Shown here: piece after piece, positions 16,364 through 25,590 of the stretch
Layout: the number at the start of each line of letters is the position of its first letter
Position numbering within the stretch: the first letter of the stretch is position 1
NCBI GenBank assembly: GCA_903933115.1
Contig: CAIZIT010000078.1
Location: 1-64,000 of the forward strand
DNA length: 64,000 bases
Direction of reading: 5' to 3'
Source: an uncultured Burkholderiales bacterium
Lineage (GTDB): Bacteria > Pseudomonadota > Gammaproteobacteria > Burkholderiales > Burkholderiaceae_C
The notes under the pieces: generated by a model
Seen by the model: only the letters and a program-made list of their open reading frames with translations
Databases searched by the model: none
Told to the model about the DNA's origin: nothing
Position numbers and translations under genes: made by a program

Positions 16364-18010
16364 ATGAACTCCTCCAGCGCCAACTCCACGCCACTCATCA
16401 AAGCCCTCGATGTATTGAAACTCTACAAGCCTCACGACTTCACCCTCTTTGGGGCTTTGTGCAGCCGACTGGAAAAGGATCCTCAAAAGGTTTTTTGCTT
16501 GCATGCAGGTCAAACCTACACCTGGCAGCAGTTTCATGACGACGTGAACAAGACGGCCATCTTGTTTCACGCCAAAGGCATCAAAAAGGGGGATCGCTTT
16601 GGGGTCATGGCAAGAAACCAGTATGCACACATTGTGATGCTTTTTGCTCTGTCCAAACTCTCGGCCATCATGGTGCCCATCAATCCGGATTTTTCAGTGG
16701 CTGAGGCCAGTTATGTGATTGGGCATGCTGACCTCTTTGGATTGGCAGTGGATGAGCATGGCGTAGATCATGCTTTACTCGCGCTTGAAGAAAAAAACCT
16801 AAAGCCCTGGTTGCTGTCTTTGATTCAAAACGACAAGGTGCCACTTGTAGAGATGGCGAAGTGGACCGATTTGTGCAAAGACCTCGACCCTCAATCGGCA
16901 CCCACAGGACAAGTCTCGGCACAAGACACTTGCATCATCATCTACACCTCTGGGACAACGGGTTTTCCCAAAGGGGTCATGCACAGTCAGCGCAGCTTCA
17001 TCCTGGCGGGCGAAGCCTTTGTAGAACGTGTCTATCTCCAACCCAACGACCGGGTCATGATTGTGTTGCCCATGTTCCACATGAACGCTTTGTTTTACTC
17101 TGCCTCAGGTGTGATGGCCAGTGGAAGCACCATGATCATTCAGTCGCGTTTTTCTGCATCCGAGTTTTGGAATCAAGCCGCAGATCTCAAAGCCACCGTT
17201 GTGAACTTGATTGAAGCGGCATCGAACATCTTGAAGGCGCGGTCCAGAAGTGAATTCAGACCCGACCATCAACTGCGCTGTGCTTATGGCGTTCGTCAAA
17301 GTGCACAAGCTGCATTTCGAGACGAATTCAAGGTACCCTACTTCGTGAGCGGTTACGGCATGACTGAAATCCCAGGCGTGACTTGCAGCCCCTACGGCGG
17401 GCTGCAAAAACCAGGCACGATGGGGCCCGAAGGCAAACACCCTGATCCCGCCCAAGCTTGGGCAAAATGCAAGGTGGTGGACGATCAGGGCCAAGCACTG
17501 GGACCAGGGGAGGTGGGGGAGTTGATCGTTCAAACCCCCATCGTGACACAAGGCTATTTCAGAGATGAAGTGCAAACCGCTCAAGCCTTCAGGGACGGTT
17601 GGTTCCTCACCGGCGACTTGGTCACCAAAGATACCGATGGCTACTACACCTTTGTCTCGAGAAAGAAGGACATCATCAGGAAACGAGGAGAGAACATTGC
17701 GGGTGCTGAGCTCGATCGGGTGGTCTCTGAGCACCCCAGTGTTGCTGAGGTGGCGACCATTGCTGTTGCAGCTGAGCTCGGGGAGGATGAAATTTTAGTG
17801 GCTGTGGTCCTCAAAAAGGACCACACAATGAGCCACCAAGAGGTCGCTGATTGGTGCGCCCAAAGACTCTCCGCCATCAAAGTGCCTCGCTTCGTGATTT
17901 TCTTGGAGGCTTTGCCCTACACCCCGACCAATAAAATTGCAAAAGCTCAACTGCGAGCAGATCCAACGATCCGAGAAAGAGCCGTTGACTTGCAGCCCTC
18001 TAAAAAATAA
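16364..18010 (+). CDS. Acyl-CoA ligase (class I adenylate-forming enzyme)
   Basis: Cytoplasmic enzyme that activates a carboxylic acid to its CoA thioester via an acyl-adenylate. The P-loop IIYTSGTTGFPKG is near residue 193, the acceptor motif YGMTEIPG near 332, the hinge region GWFLTGDL with SRKKDIIRKRGENI near 410-445, and the catalytic Lys is in TPTNKIAKAQLR near the C-terminus. At 548 residues it has normal length. It is monocistronic, divergent from the DUF6644 operon. No clear ribosome binding site is seen before the ATG. Related enzymes act on carnitine, fatty or aromatic acids (CaiC, FadD-like); the acid cannot be told. Confidence 0.9.
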   Translation: MNSSSANSTPLIKALDVLKLYKPHDFTLFGALCSRLEKDPQKVFCLHAGQTYTWQQFHDDVNKTAILFHAKGIKKGDRFGVMARNQYAHIVMLFALSKLSAIMVPINPDFSVAEASYVIGHADLFGLAVDEHGVDHALLALEEKNLKPWLLSLIQNDKVPLVEMAKWTDLCKDLDPQSAPTGQVSAQDTCIIIYTSGTTGFPKGVMHSQRSFILAGEAFVERVYLQPNDRVMIVLPMFHMNALFYSASGVMASGSTMIIQSRFSASEFWNQAADLKATVVNLIEAASNILKARSRSEFRPDHQLRCAYGVRQSAQAAFRDEFKVPYFVSGYGMTEIPGVTCSPYGGLQKPGTMGPEGKHPDPAQAWAKCKVVDDQGQALGPGEVGELIVQTPIVTQGYFRDEVQTAQAFRDGWFLTGDLVTKDTDGYYTFVSRKKDIIRKRGENIAGAELDRVVSEHPSVAEVATIAVAAELGEDEILVAVVLKKDHTMSHQEVADWCAQRLSAIKVPRFVIFLEALPYTPTNKIAKAQLRADPTIRERAVDLQPSKK

Positions 18011-18033
18011 TATTGACTTTTAGGCACCCGATG

Positions 18034-19185
18034 TCAAGAAGCTTGGGCGCCCAAGAGGATGGTTGCTTGGCTGGAGAGCACTCCCCCATTGCCGTGCGCT
18101 AGAGCCACCTCACAATGTTTGACTTGACGCTCTGCACACTCGCCACGAATTTGTCGGGTTGCCTCAATCAAGAGCATCAAGCCATACATACCTGGGTGAC
18201 AATAAGACAAGCCCCCGCCATTGGTATTCACCGGACAAGCGCCACCTGGAGAAATGCGCCCGCCTTCAACAAAACGCCCGCCCTCCCCTTTGGGACAAAA
18301 GCCTAAATCCTCAAGAAACAAAATGGTGTTGATGCTAAAGGCATCGTAGAGCATGGCCACATCCACATCCTTGACGCCTAAGCCGGCCATCTGAAAGGCC
18401 ATAGGGCCCGAACGGCTGGCAGCCGTGACGGTCAAGTCAGGCATGTTGGAGATGTTCAGGTGTGAGAGCGCCTCTCCAACTCCCAAGACATAAGCAGGCT
18501 TTTTTCTCAAGTCGCGCGCTCTCTCGCTCAAGGTCAAGATGATGGCCCCCCCCCCGTCCGAGACCAAACAGCAGTCTCGCACCGTCAATGGATAGCTCAC
18601 CATCTTGGAGCTGAGCACTTCGTCAATGCTCAAGGGCAACTTCTCCCAGGCGACTGGATTTTTAAGGGCCCACTCTCTTGCAGAGACGGCCACTTGCGCC
18701 AAATGCTCCCGCTTGGTGCCGTATTGATGCATGTGTCTGGCAGCAGCCATGGCATAAGCTGCAGAGGGCAAAAAAGGACTGTAGGGCGTTTCATAGGGGT
18801 TGTGTTCTCTTGGAGAGGCGGCGGCACGGCTCACCGACCTTTGCGTGCTGCCATAGGTCACCAGGGCCACTTTACACAAACCCAGCTCCAAGGCCATCAT
18901 GGCATGGGCCACATGCGTCATGAAGGAGGCCCCTCCAATATGGGAGTTGTCGTGGTACGTGGGCTCAATGCCCAAGTACTCTTTCAAGGCCAAGGTGGGG
19001 TAACGGGTTTGTGTAGATGCTGAAAAAATGGCATCGATGTCCGAGACCTTGAGTCCACAGTCCTCAAGCGCTCGCAAAGTGGCTTGAGCCATCAAATCAA
19101 TAGGACTTGTTCCAGGCGCACACAAGCCCAGATCGGACTCAGCAGCACCAACAATGGCCACACTGCCTCGCTTTAATCCGCTCAT
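18034..19185 (-). CDS. Thiolase-like protein lacking catalytic cysteines (Ltp2-type)
   Basis: A 383-residue thiolase-fold protein of the lipid-transfer/non-decarboxylating branch. In true thiolases a nucleophilic Cys sits where this protein reads NSHIGGASF, and a second Cys sits in a CxGGG motif where it reads HGNGG; both are absent. The active-site His survives in YCHPGMYG, and the MLYDAFSINTILFLEDLGF segment resembles the Tyr-containing region of steroid side-chain aldolases (Ltp2). The gene overlaps the DUF35 gene by 4 nt, as the partners ltp2 and chsH2 are linked in actinobacteria. A retro-aldol C-C cleavage of a beta-hydroxyacyl-CoA is the most likely role, by inference. Last gene of the nine-gene operon. 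Confidence 0.85.
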   Translation of the reverse strand: MSGLKRGSVAIVGAAESDLGLCAPGTSPIDLMAQATLRALEDCGLKVSDIDAIFSASTQTRYPTLALKEYLGIEPTYHDNSHIGGASFMTHVAHAMMALELGLCKVALVTYGSTQRSVSRAAASPREHNPYETPYSPFLPSAAYAMAAARHMHQYGTKREHLAQVAVSAREWALKNPVAWEKLPLSIDEVLSSKMVSYPLTVRDCCLVSDGGGAIILTLSERARDLRKKPAYVLGVGEALSHLNISNMPDLTVTAASRSGPMAFQMAGLGVKDVDVAMLYDAFSINTILFLEDLGFCPKGEGGRFVEGGRISPGGACPVNTNGGGLSYCHPGMYGLMLLIEATRQIRGECAERQVKHCEVALAHGNGGVLSSQATILLGAQAS

Positions 19186-19565
19186 TGAATGTCTCCCTTT
19201 ACAAAGACAGGCAAAGCTTTGCCGTCCTTGTCTTTGCTCATTTTTAACTTGACCCGCATGCCAATGCTCACCTCATAGGGAGCTATCTCCTCGACTCGGC
19301 TCATCATTCGAAAACCTTCATCCAAATCAATCAAAGCCACGTTGTAGGGATCTAGCCCTTTGGCATGGATCACCGTGCTTGAGTACACTTGGCCCTCCCC
19401 CTTCGAGATGCGCCAAGTCAGGGTCTCACCCGTTAGAGGCGCCACCACACGAGGAAAGAATACAGCTTGTCCAGAAGGGGTGACTTGATAGGCCAACTTC
19501 CCCTCTTCACAAAACTGTTGATAAACACCCCAAGGGGACTCGGTGTGTAAATTAAATGCGCTCAT
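19182..19565 (-). CDS. DUF35 OB-fold protein with degenerate zinc ribbon
   Basis: A 127-residue partner protein of the thiolase-like gene, which overlaps its end. DUF35 proteins normally have an N-terminal zinc ribbon (CxxCG...PR..CPxCG) followed by an OB fold that binds CoA thioesters and the thiolase. Here the ribbon region reads VTPSGQAVFFPRVVAPLTGE: all four cysteines are gone, though the PR and Gly positions remain. The OB fold (GQVYSSTVIH to EVSIGMRVKLKM) is intact. ATG 19565 with AGGAG about 10 nt upstream is the better start; TTG 19589 would add eight residues. It probably forms a complex with the thiolase-like protein. Confidence 0.85.
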   Translation of the reverse strand: MSAFNLHTESPWGVYQQFCEEGKLAYQVTPSGQAVFFPRVVAPLTGETLTWRISKGEGQVYSSTVIHAKGLDPYNVALIDLDEGFRMMSRVEEIAPYEVSIGMRVKLKMSKDKDGKALPVFVKGDIQ

Positions 19566-19641
19566 CTTAAAGGACTCCTGTAAAGACAATGAGGACGTGG
19601 AGTTGGGGGCCGATGAAAGGCTTTACTCGGTGGTATCGCAT

Positions 19642-20121
19642 TCAAATGACCGTTGAAGACTTGGTGGACTCGCGAATGTCATCGAGCTGATTTTTAGCAT
19701 GCGCTATGAGCTTGTCCAAGCATCGATCAAACACCACTCTTTCTGGGGTTGTCAAGACAGTCAACAACGCATCATTGCGCTCCACCGCACTTGGAAACGC
19801 GAGCTCAAAGGTGGCTTGTCCCTTGGGTGTGAGGGAGAGCAAAATACCTCTGGCATCCTTGGCATCGATCACCCGCTTCAAATAGCCGCGTTCAATCAAA
19901 GACGAGACCATTCTGCTGGCTTGACTTTTGTCCACATCCACTTCCAAGGCCAAACGCTGAAGGGACACTTGCTCCAATTGCCCCAGTAAGCCAATCAAAC
20001 GCCACTCTCTAGGCGCCAATTGGAACTCAACTTGATTGACAAGAGATGCGATTTTGCTGGACAAGTGTGCGAGCACATTGAGCCGATACGTCAACAAATC
20101 TTTAAATTTTTTTGCGGTCAT
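19642..20121 (-). CDS. MarR-family transcriptional regulator
   Basis: A 159-residue winged-helix regulator; MarR proteins are usually dimeric repressors released by an aromatic acid or its CoA thioester. The core LAPREWRLIGLLG, then the recognition region VDKSQASRMVSSLIERGYLKR and the wing DAKDARGILLSLTPKG, are typical. It lies within the catabolic operon, 37 nt after the acyl-CoA ligase gene and before the DUF35/thiolase pair, so it probably controls that operon. A palindrome overlapping the operon promoter (26590-26608) is a candidate binding site. The inducer is unknown but may be a CoA ester made by the ligase. Confidence 0.9.
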   Translation of the reverse strand: MTAKKFKDLLTYRLNVLAHLSSKIASLVNQVEFQLAPREWRLIGLLGQLEQVSLQRLALEVDVDKSQASRMVSSLIERGYLKRVIDAKDARGILLSLTPKGQATFELAFPSAVERNDALLTVLTTPERVVFDRCLDKLIAHAKNQLDDIRESTKSSTVI

Positions 20122-20158
20122 AGGTTATGAATGGTTGAACTCTTTTGAGGTGCGCTTT

Positions 20159-21820
20159 TTAAGCGCTCTTTTGCAAATCCCACAATTCAATGGCGTGATC
20201 TCGTAATTTATTCTTCTGGACCTTGGAGCTTCCTGTCATGCCAATGAGCTCAAATGAATCCACAAAGGCCAAGTATTTAGGAACCTTGAAATTCGCACAT
20301 CTGTCTTTGCACCATGCGATCAAATCTTCAGCGCTCACCGCATGCGCATCGTTGGGGATCACAAATGCAGCACACACCTCACCCAGGCGTTGATCGGGCA
20401 CACCCACCACCTGAGATTGTTGAACACCGGGATGTGCATGCAAGACCTCCTCCACATCGGATGGCGCCACATTCTCGCCCCCTACTCTGAAGATGTCTTT
20501 GAGGCGGCCCACCATTCGAACTCGACCCTCTGGGTCATATTCACCCAAGTCCCCCGACTTTAACCATCCATCTTGGGTGAATGCTTTGGCTGTTTCTTGG
20601 GGCATGTTGTAGTAGCCCTTCATGACGTTCCAGCCCTTGACCTGAATTTCACCCGTGTCTGGATACAAAACAGGTTGATCACTGAGCGCATTGGCCAAGC
20701 GAACGTCGACACCAGGCAAAGGACTGGCAAAGCCTGATTTTCTCAACTCAAAGGGCTCTTCACAATCGGAGAAGAGTACATTGGGAGAGGCCTCAGATTG
20801 ACCGTATGCGTTGCAAACGGTTGTGAGCCCCATCTCGTCGTGAATTTTTTGCATGACCCCCGGATCCACTGCGGCCCACCCCCCCGTCAAGTACAGGCGA
20901 CGGACATCGAAATCTTCATCGCCCAGCAAGGAGAGAAAGATGGTGTCGTTGCCCGAAATGAGTGTGCATTTTTCTTCGAAGAGCACCCTCAAATTTTCTT
21001 TGACATCAAATTTAGGCAAGGTCAGCAAGCAGCATCCCGAATTGAGACTCACCAAAATGGACAATGTACTGCCAGAGACGTGAAAGTAAGGACGGATGCT
21101 GAAATACCGATCTGCGCTGCTCACCCGCATTCGCTGGGCCACCTCGCGTGCATTCAAGAGCATGTTGGTGTGTGTCAGCATCACCCCTTTGGGAAATGAG
21201 GTGGTCCCAGACGTGAATTGAATCAAGAGCACATCACTGGGCAAGACGCTTTCAGTTTGAAGCCTCAACAAAGACTCGTCCACCGAATCGCCCATGGATA
21301 AAAAATCTTCCCACCCCAATGAGCCCTTCAGTGTGCTTTTTTCTGAAGTCGAAATACAATGCCTCAAGTGGGGCAATTTCAAACCCGGCAGGCAAGTCGC
21401 TACAGCAGGCTCGATGTCTTGAATCATGCCGGCGAAATCGATGTTCAAAAATTGTTCGCTCATGAAGAGCACTTTGACATCGGACTGCTTCAAACAATAC
21501 TCAAGCTCCCCTTTTTTGAATCGGGTATTGATGGGGACTGTCACCGCACCAATGAGCGCACAAGCGTAAAAAATCTCAATCCACTGCGCACAATTGCCCA
21601 GTAAAACACCGACATGGTCTGCCTTTTGCACATCCAGAGCCAACAACGATTTGGCAATGGCGTGACTGCGCGCTGAGGTCTCTCGCCACGTTCTTCTGGC
21701 ATCGGGCCCAACGTAGGACTCGTGGTCGGGGTATTGACTTACTGCTTGAGCAAGGACTTGAGAGAGCACGAGACGGGTCTTGGGCTCCTCATCCAAAGGT
21801 TGAAAGACGGACTGGTTCAT
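20159..21820 (-). CDS. Acyl-CoA ligase (class I adenylate-forming enzyme)
   Basis: Forms an acyl-CoA from an organic acid with ATP. The P-loop reads FTSGTTSFPKGVMLTH, the adenylate motif NAYGQSEASPN, the hinge GWLKSGDLGEYDPEGR with RLKDIFRVGGENVAP, and the C-terminal catalytic Lys is in TGSSKVQKNKL. At 553 residues it is full length. It overlaps the upstream crotonase gene by 4 nt, so the two are translationally coupled. With two crotonases, a CoA transferase and a thiolase-like lyase in the same operon it most likely catalyses the entry step of a CoA-dependent degradation pathway. Substrate not determinable. Confidence 0.92.
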   Translation of the reverse strand: MNQSVFQPLDEEPKTRLVLSQVLAQAVSQYPDHESYVGPDARRTWRETSARSHAIAKSLLALDVQKADHVGVLLGNCAQWIEIFYACALIGAVTVPINTRFKKGELEYCLKQSDVKVLFMSEQFLNIDFAGMIQDIEPAVATCLPGLKLPHLRHCISTSEKSTLKGSLGWEDFLSMGDSVDESLLRLQTESVLPSDVLLIQFTSGTTSFPKGVMLTHTNMLLNAREVAQRMRVSSADRYFSIRPYFHVSGSTLSILVSLNSGCCLLTLPKFDVKENLRVLFEEKCTLISGNDTIFLSLLGDEDFDVRRLYLTGGWAAVDPGVMQKIHDEMGLTTVCNAYGQSEASPNVLFSDCEEPFELRKSGFASPLPGVDVRLANALSDQPVLYPDTGEIQVKGWNVMKGYYNMPQETAKAFTQDGWLKSGDLGEYDPEGRVRMVGRLKDIFRVGGENVAPSDVEEVLHAHPGVQQSQVVGVPDQRLGEVCAAFVIPNDAHAVSAEDLIAWCKDRCANFKVPKYLAFVDSFELIGMTGSSKVQKNKLRDHAIELWDLQKSA

Positions 21821-22575
21821 GGCTTTTTTTGGTTACCACTGAACTGAGAAATAGCGGCCTTCCAGTCGGTCTTTTGTAAATTTTCTTGAATGGCCAAAAG
21901 CTCAACAGCCATGGCGCCCTCCCTAGTGGTCTCGAGCCCTTGATCAATGCATTTTTTGGTCAATCGCACTGTCAATGGATTGCATTGACTGATGTGTTGA
22001 GCGAGTTGATGGGCTTGATTTGAGAGTTCCTCCTCACCGTATACATGGTTCACCAAACCAAGGCTCAACGCTTCTTGAGCGTCAAAGGTTCTAGAAGTGA
22101 ACAACAGCTCTTTGGCCATGCGACGACCCACAATTCGTGGCAACCTTTGTGTGGCACCCACGGTGCCCCAGCCCACCTCGGGGTATTTGAACTTTGCAGC
22201 GTGAGAGGCGATGATCCAATCGCTTGCAGCGGCGATTTCACAACCTGAACCAAACGCAGCCCCTTGAACGACACAAATGACAGGCATTTGCAAGGCCTCG
22301 ATACTGGCATAGGCGGTAAAACCTGCAACCCTTCGAGCAACAATCTCTTGCTCGTTCATCTGCGGACGCTCCTTGAGATCTGCGCCAGCACAAAACACAT
22401 TGCCCCGTGCATTGATGATGACCACATGCACGCCCGGGTCATCGTTAAGCAAGTGGCAAGCCTGGGTGAGCTCCAAACACATTTTTAGATTCAATGCATT
22501 TTTGCTCTCTGGTCGATTGAGTGTGAGAGTGGCAATGTGCTGCTCGATGATGAGCTCGATGGTTTCAAAATTCAT
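21817..22575 (-). CDS. Enoyl-CoA hydratase/isomerase (crotonase) family protein
   Basis: A 252-residue crotonase. Oxyanion-hole segments are VFCAGADLKERPQM and GAAFGSGCEIAAASD, and the acidic residue positions of hydratases are kept in FKYPEVGWGTVGATQRLPR and AKELLFTS. Members hydrate enoyl-CoAs, or act as hydratase-lyases, isomerases or hydrolases. It follows the binding-protein gene by 19 nt and overlaps the ligase gene by 4 nt. Together with the ligase it could perform activation and hydration, as in ferulate-type side-chain shortening; that comparison is only contextual. Confidence 0.9.
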   Translation of the reverse strand: MNFETIELIIEQHIATLTLNRPESKNALNLKMCLELTQACHLLNDDPGVHVVIINARGNVFCAGADLKERPQMNEQEIVARRVAGFTAYASIEALQMPVICVVQGAAFGSGCEIAAASDWIIASHAAKFKYPEVGWGTVGATQRLPRIVGRRMAKELLFTSRTFDAQEALSLGLVNHVYGEEELSNQAHQLAQHISQCNPLTVRLTKKCIDQGLETTREGAMAVELLAIQENLQKTDWKAAISQFSGNQKKP

Positions 22576-22594
22576 TCAAAAGTCTCCAATGAGC

Positions 22595-23569
22595 TCAATC
22601 GAGCAACTTCATACCCGTGGACTTGATCAAGTCTTGCATTGCTTTGGCGTCGTCTTGAAGAAACTTAGATGTCTCTGCTCGGTTCAAGTAAATGATCTCG
22701 CCATTTTGTAGGGTCATCGCAGCTTGAAATTCAGCGCTGTTTTGCACAGCTGCAAAGGCTTTGGCCAATTTATCAATCACGGCTGAGGGCGTGTTCGCAG
22801 GTGCAGCGAGGCTGTACCAACTGCCAGAGACAAAACCGGGGAGACCTGCCTCTGTGAAGGTGGGCACATCTGGAAGTGTCGGCGACCTCTTGGAACTGGC
22901 GTAAGCCAAAGCTTTTAATTGTCCATTTTTAACGTACTGTTGAACAACAGAAATGTTGAGCATGCCAACCGGCACGGATCCAGCAATCATGTCGGTAATG
23001 GCAGGACCAGCACCGCGGTATGGAATGTGGGTCATCTCAATACCCGCCTTGTACTTGAACATCTCGGCACCAATGTGAGGTGAGCTGCCCATACCGGCAG
23101 AGCCATAGCTCAAGAGCCCGGGCTTGGACTTGGCCAAGGCCACGAAGTCTTTGAGGTTGTCGACTTTGACACTGGGGTGCACGGTCAAGATATTGGGCAC
23201 ATTGCAAATGATGCCAATGAATTCAAAACTCTTCAAGCCGTCATAGGGCACGGAAGTGGCCATGGGAGTCACCACATGTGCGGCGGATGTCCCCATCAAC
23301 AAGGTATAGCCATCGGGGGGGGCTTTTGCCACAAAACTCGCTCCAATGGAGGCGCCTCCCCCCGCTTTATTTTCAACGATGACACTTTGACCGAGTTGAT
23401 CGCTCAATCCCCTGGCCATGACCCGGCTGATCAAATCGGTGGGCCCACCTGGTGCGTAAGGGTTGATCAAGACCAAGGGCTTGATCGGGTAATTGGACTG
23501 TGCCCAAGACAGTGAACAGGTGCTCAGGACAAGACTGACAACGCTGGCCAGTTGGATGATTTTTTTCAT
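22595..23569 (-). CDS. Bug/TctC-family periplasmic substrate-binding protein
   Basis: Fourth TctC-type binding protein, 324 residues, with an ordinary signal peptide (MKKIIQLA, cleavage SWAQ-S). Family motifs: INPYAPGGPTD, VIVENKAGGGASIG, PPDGYTLL, SYGSAGMGSSPH, HIPYRGAGPA and LPDVPTFTEAG. AAGGAG lies 8 nt before the ATG. It is embedded between a CoA transferase gene (34 nt upstream) and a crotonase gene (19 nt downstream), so it very likely delivers the acid that the operon degrades. No membrane permease is encoded alongside, so it must use a permease encoded elsewhere or act as a sensor, as BugE/BctC-type proteins do. Confidence 0.92.
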   Translation of the reverse strand: MKKIIQLASVVSLVLSTCSLSWAQSNYPIKPLVLINPYAPGGPTDLISRVMARGLSDQLGQSVIVENKAGGGASIGASFVAKAPPDGYTLLMGTSAAHVVTPMATSVPYDGLKSFEFIGIICNVPNILTVHPSVKVDNLKDFVALAKSKPGLLSYGSAGMGSSPHIGAEMFKYKAGIEMTHIPYRGAGPAITDMIAGSVPVGMLNISVVQQYVKNGQLKALAYASSKRSPTLPDVPTFTEAGLPGFVSGSWYSLAAPANTPSAVIDKLAKAFAAVQNSAEFQAAMTLQNGEIIYLNRAETSKFLQDDAKAMQDLIKSTGMKLLD

Positions 23570-23603
23570 GATGTTCTCCTTGATGGTAATAGATGCTTAA
23601 TGT

Positions 23604-24800
23604 TTATATGGCGTTGGCACTTCTCAATGCCTCAATTTGCTGCTCACTGAGCCCCAAGTACTCTTTGAGCACTTGATGGGTGTGCTCACCGAGTAAAGGG
23701 GGCGAGGAGGCTTCAACCGCATCAAAGCCTTCGAATTGAAAGGGCACCTTCAGGTAGGGAAAGCGTCCAATGAGCGGATGTTCAAATTCACCCACCATCT
23801 GCCTTGCTGCCACGTGTTCGTTGGCCAAAATTTCATCAACTTGCAAAATGGGGCCAGCGGGTACACCCACGGCATCACAGCGGCGACACATTTCATCGCG
23901 ATCGAGCAAGGAGATCGCTTTGGCCAATCCACTCAATACCTCAGCTCGCCTTTGTATACGATCAGAGTTTTTAGCAAGTGTTGGATCCTTGGCCCAAGCC
24001 TCCAACCCTAATAAATTGCAAAGAGGCTCCCAGTGTTGATCAGCACCCGTGATTTGTACCCACTTGCCATCAGCACAAACGAAGGCTGAGGAGGGGATAC
24101 GGCCTGGGTGCTCAGTGCCCATTCTCTCGGGCACTTCCGCCAAGGTGAAATAACGCGCTGCAGCCAACGAGAGGAGTCCGACTTGACCATCCAGCATAGA
24201 GAAGTCAACATGAGCGCCCCGATGCGTTCCAAGGCGCCCAATGATGGTGCTGAGCACCGCAATACAAAGCCAAAGACCTGAGGTGAGATCCGCCACAGGC
24301 AAGCCAGGTTTCACAGGCCCGCCACCCCTCTCACCCGTCAAACTCATGATCCCGCCCATGGCCTGAAAGACGGTGTCGTAGCCTTTTCTGGACGCATAGG
24401 GGCCCGTTTCACCAAAGCCTGTGCAAGAGATGTAGAGCAGCTGTGGGTTGATGTCTTTCAGCCGGGCATAATCCAAGCCATATTTGGCCAGCGTTCCTAC
24501 AGGAAAATTCTCAAGCACCACATCCACTTTTGAGGACAGGTCCTTGATCAGAGCCTGTCCTTCGGGATGTCTTAAATTCACGGTGATCGATCTTTTGGAG
24601 CGGTTGAACGCCATGAAGTAGGCAGAGACTTTCTCCTTGGGTCCTCGAACAAAGGGCTCATAGCCTCTCGTTTCATCGCCTTGCTGAGGCTGCTCGACTT
24701 TGATGACCTCAGCCCCCAACTCCGCCAAAATCATGCTGGCGAAGGGCCCGGCCAAGACTCTGGAGAGGTCCAATATTTTGATGCCTTGGAGAGGTTTCAT
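23604..24800 (-). CDS. CaiB/BaiF-family CoA transferase
   Basis: Class III CoA transferase of 398 residues, which moves CoA from one acyl thioester to another acid. The N-terminus KILDLSRVLAGPFASMILAE with GAEVIKVEQP is canonical. The catalytic aspartate that forms the acyl anhydride is expected in PGLPVADLTSG. GLGxGYDTVFQA-like and LDGQVGLLS segments follow. It lies 49 nt after a crotonase gene and 34 nt before a binding-protein gene. In this operon it offers a second, ATP-free way to charge the substrate, or recycles CoA from the end product. Donor and acceptor are not predictable. Confidence 0.93.
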   Translation of the reverse strand: MKPLQGIKILDLSRVLAGPFASMILAELGAEVIKVEQPQQGDETRGYEPFVRGPKEKVSAYFMAFNRSKRSITVNLRHPEGQALIKDLSSKVDVVLENFPVGTLAKYGLDYARLKDINPQLLYISCTGFGETGPYASRKGYDTVFQAMGGIMSLTGERGGGPVKPGLPVADLTSGLWLCIAVLSTIIGRLGTHRGAHVDFSMLDGQVGLLSLAAARYFTLAEVPERMGTEHPGRIPSSAFVCADGKWVQITGADQHWEPLCNLLGLEAWAKDPTLAKNSDRIQRRAEVLSGLAKAISLLDRDEMCRRCDAVGVPAGPILQVDEILANEHVAARQMVGEFEHPLIGRFPYLKVPFQFEGFDAVEASSPPLLGEHTHQVLKEYLGLSEQQIEALRSANAI

Positions 24801-24849
24801 GATGAAGTGGTCTTTGGTTGAAGAGGAGGAAAGCGTGAAAGCGGGCTGC

Positions 24850-25587
24850 TCAGGAGTGGTTTTTGGCCAACTGAAAACCCCGCATCATGATGTTGGCGTC
24901 TCGTCCCACCTCAAGGGCTTGGGACAAACTCAAATCCATCGCACGGTAAAACGTTCTTTTGGTGGTGGCCATCGCCATCGGACTCCATGCAGCCAAACTC
25001 TTCGCAAGAGCCATGGCAGTGGGCAACACCTCAGGTGTGGGGACCACTTGATTGACCAAACCCAACTCCTGGGCTTTGAAACCATTGATCGGGCTGGCAC
25101 TGGAGACCAACTCAAAAGCTTTCTTGGGCCCCATTTGTCGAACCAAATTGGCCAATACAACGGCCGCCACAATACCGTGCTTGAGTTCGGGATAACCGAA
25201 TTTCGCATCTTCAGCCATCACCACCATATCGCAAGCTAGCGCCAATCCTGCCCCCCCTCCCAGAGCGTTGCCGGTGACGGCAGCAATCACGGGTTTTGAA
25301 ATTTTAGAAAACGACAAATGCAGCGCCATGGTCAAGTCTGCCCTGGCTTGAACGGCCTGGGGATCTTGAGGGGTGAGGGAAGAAAATTCTGTGGTGTCGG
25401 CCCCTGCGCAAAAGGAGGGTGACTGGCCCACCAACACCAAAGCACGCACTTCGGGATCCAACTCTGAGGAGGTGATGGCATCCAAGAGCTGCTGAGTGAG
25501 ATCGGTGTTCAAAGCATTGTGCTTTTGCGGGCGATTCATGGTCAAGACCAAAACACCATCTTTTTTTTCACTGAGGAGTACCGTCAT
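24850..25587 (-). CDS. Enoyl-CoA hydratase/isomerase (crotonase) family protein
   Basis: Second crotonase in the operon, 245 residues. Oxyanion-hole segments are SFCAGADTTEFSS and GNALGGGAGLALACD. The region KFGYPELKHGIVAAVVLANL retains the first acidic residue but has AAVV where hydratases have a Gly-rich PGxGG turn, so its chemistry may differ from simple hydration (isomerase or hydrolase). It starts 3 nt after the end of the flavoprotein gene and is followed by the CoA transferase gene. Members of this shape are also found in leucine and aromatic side-chain catabolism. Confidence 0.9.
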   Translation of the reverse strand: MTVLLSEKKDGVLVLTMNRPQKHNALNTDLTQQLLDAITSSELDPEVRALVLVGQSPSFCAGADTTEFSSLTPQDPQAVQARADLTMALHLSFSKISKPVIAAVTGNALGGGAGLALACDMVVMAEDAKFGYPELKHGIVAAVVLANLVRQMGPKKAFELVSSASPINGFKAQELGLVNQVVPTPEVLPTAMALAKSLAAWSPMAMATTKRTFYRAMDLSLSQALEVGRDANIMMRGFQLAKNHS

Positions 25588-25590
25588 TGT

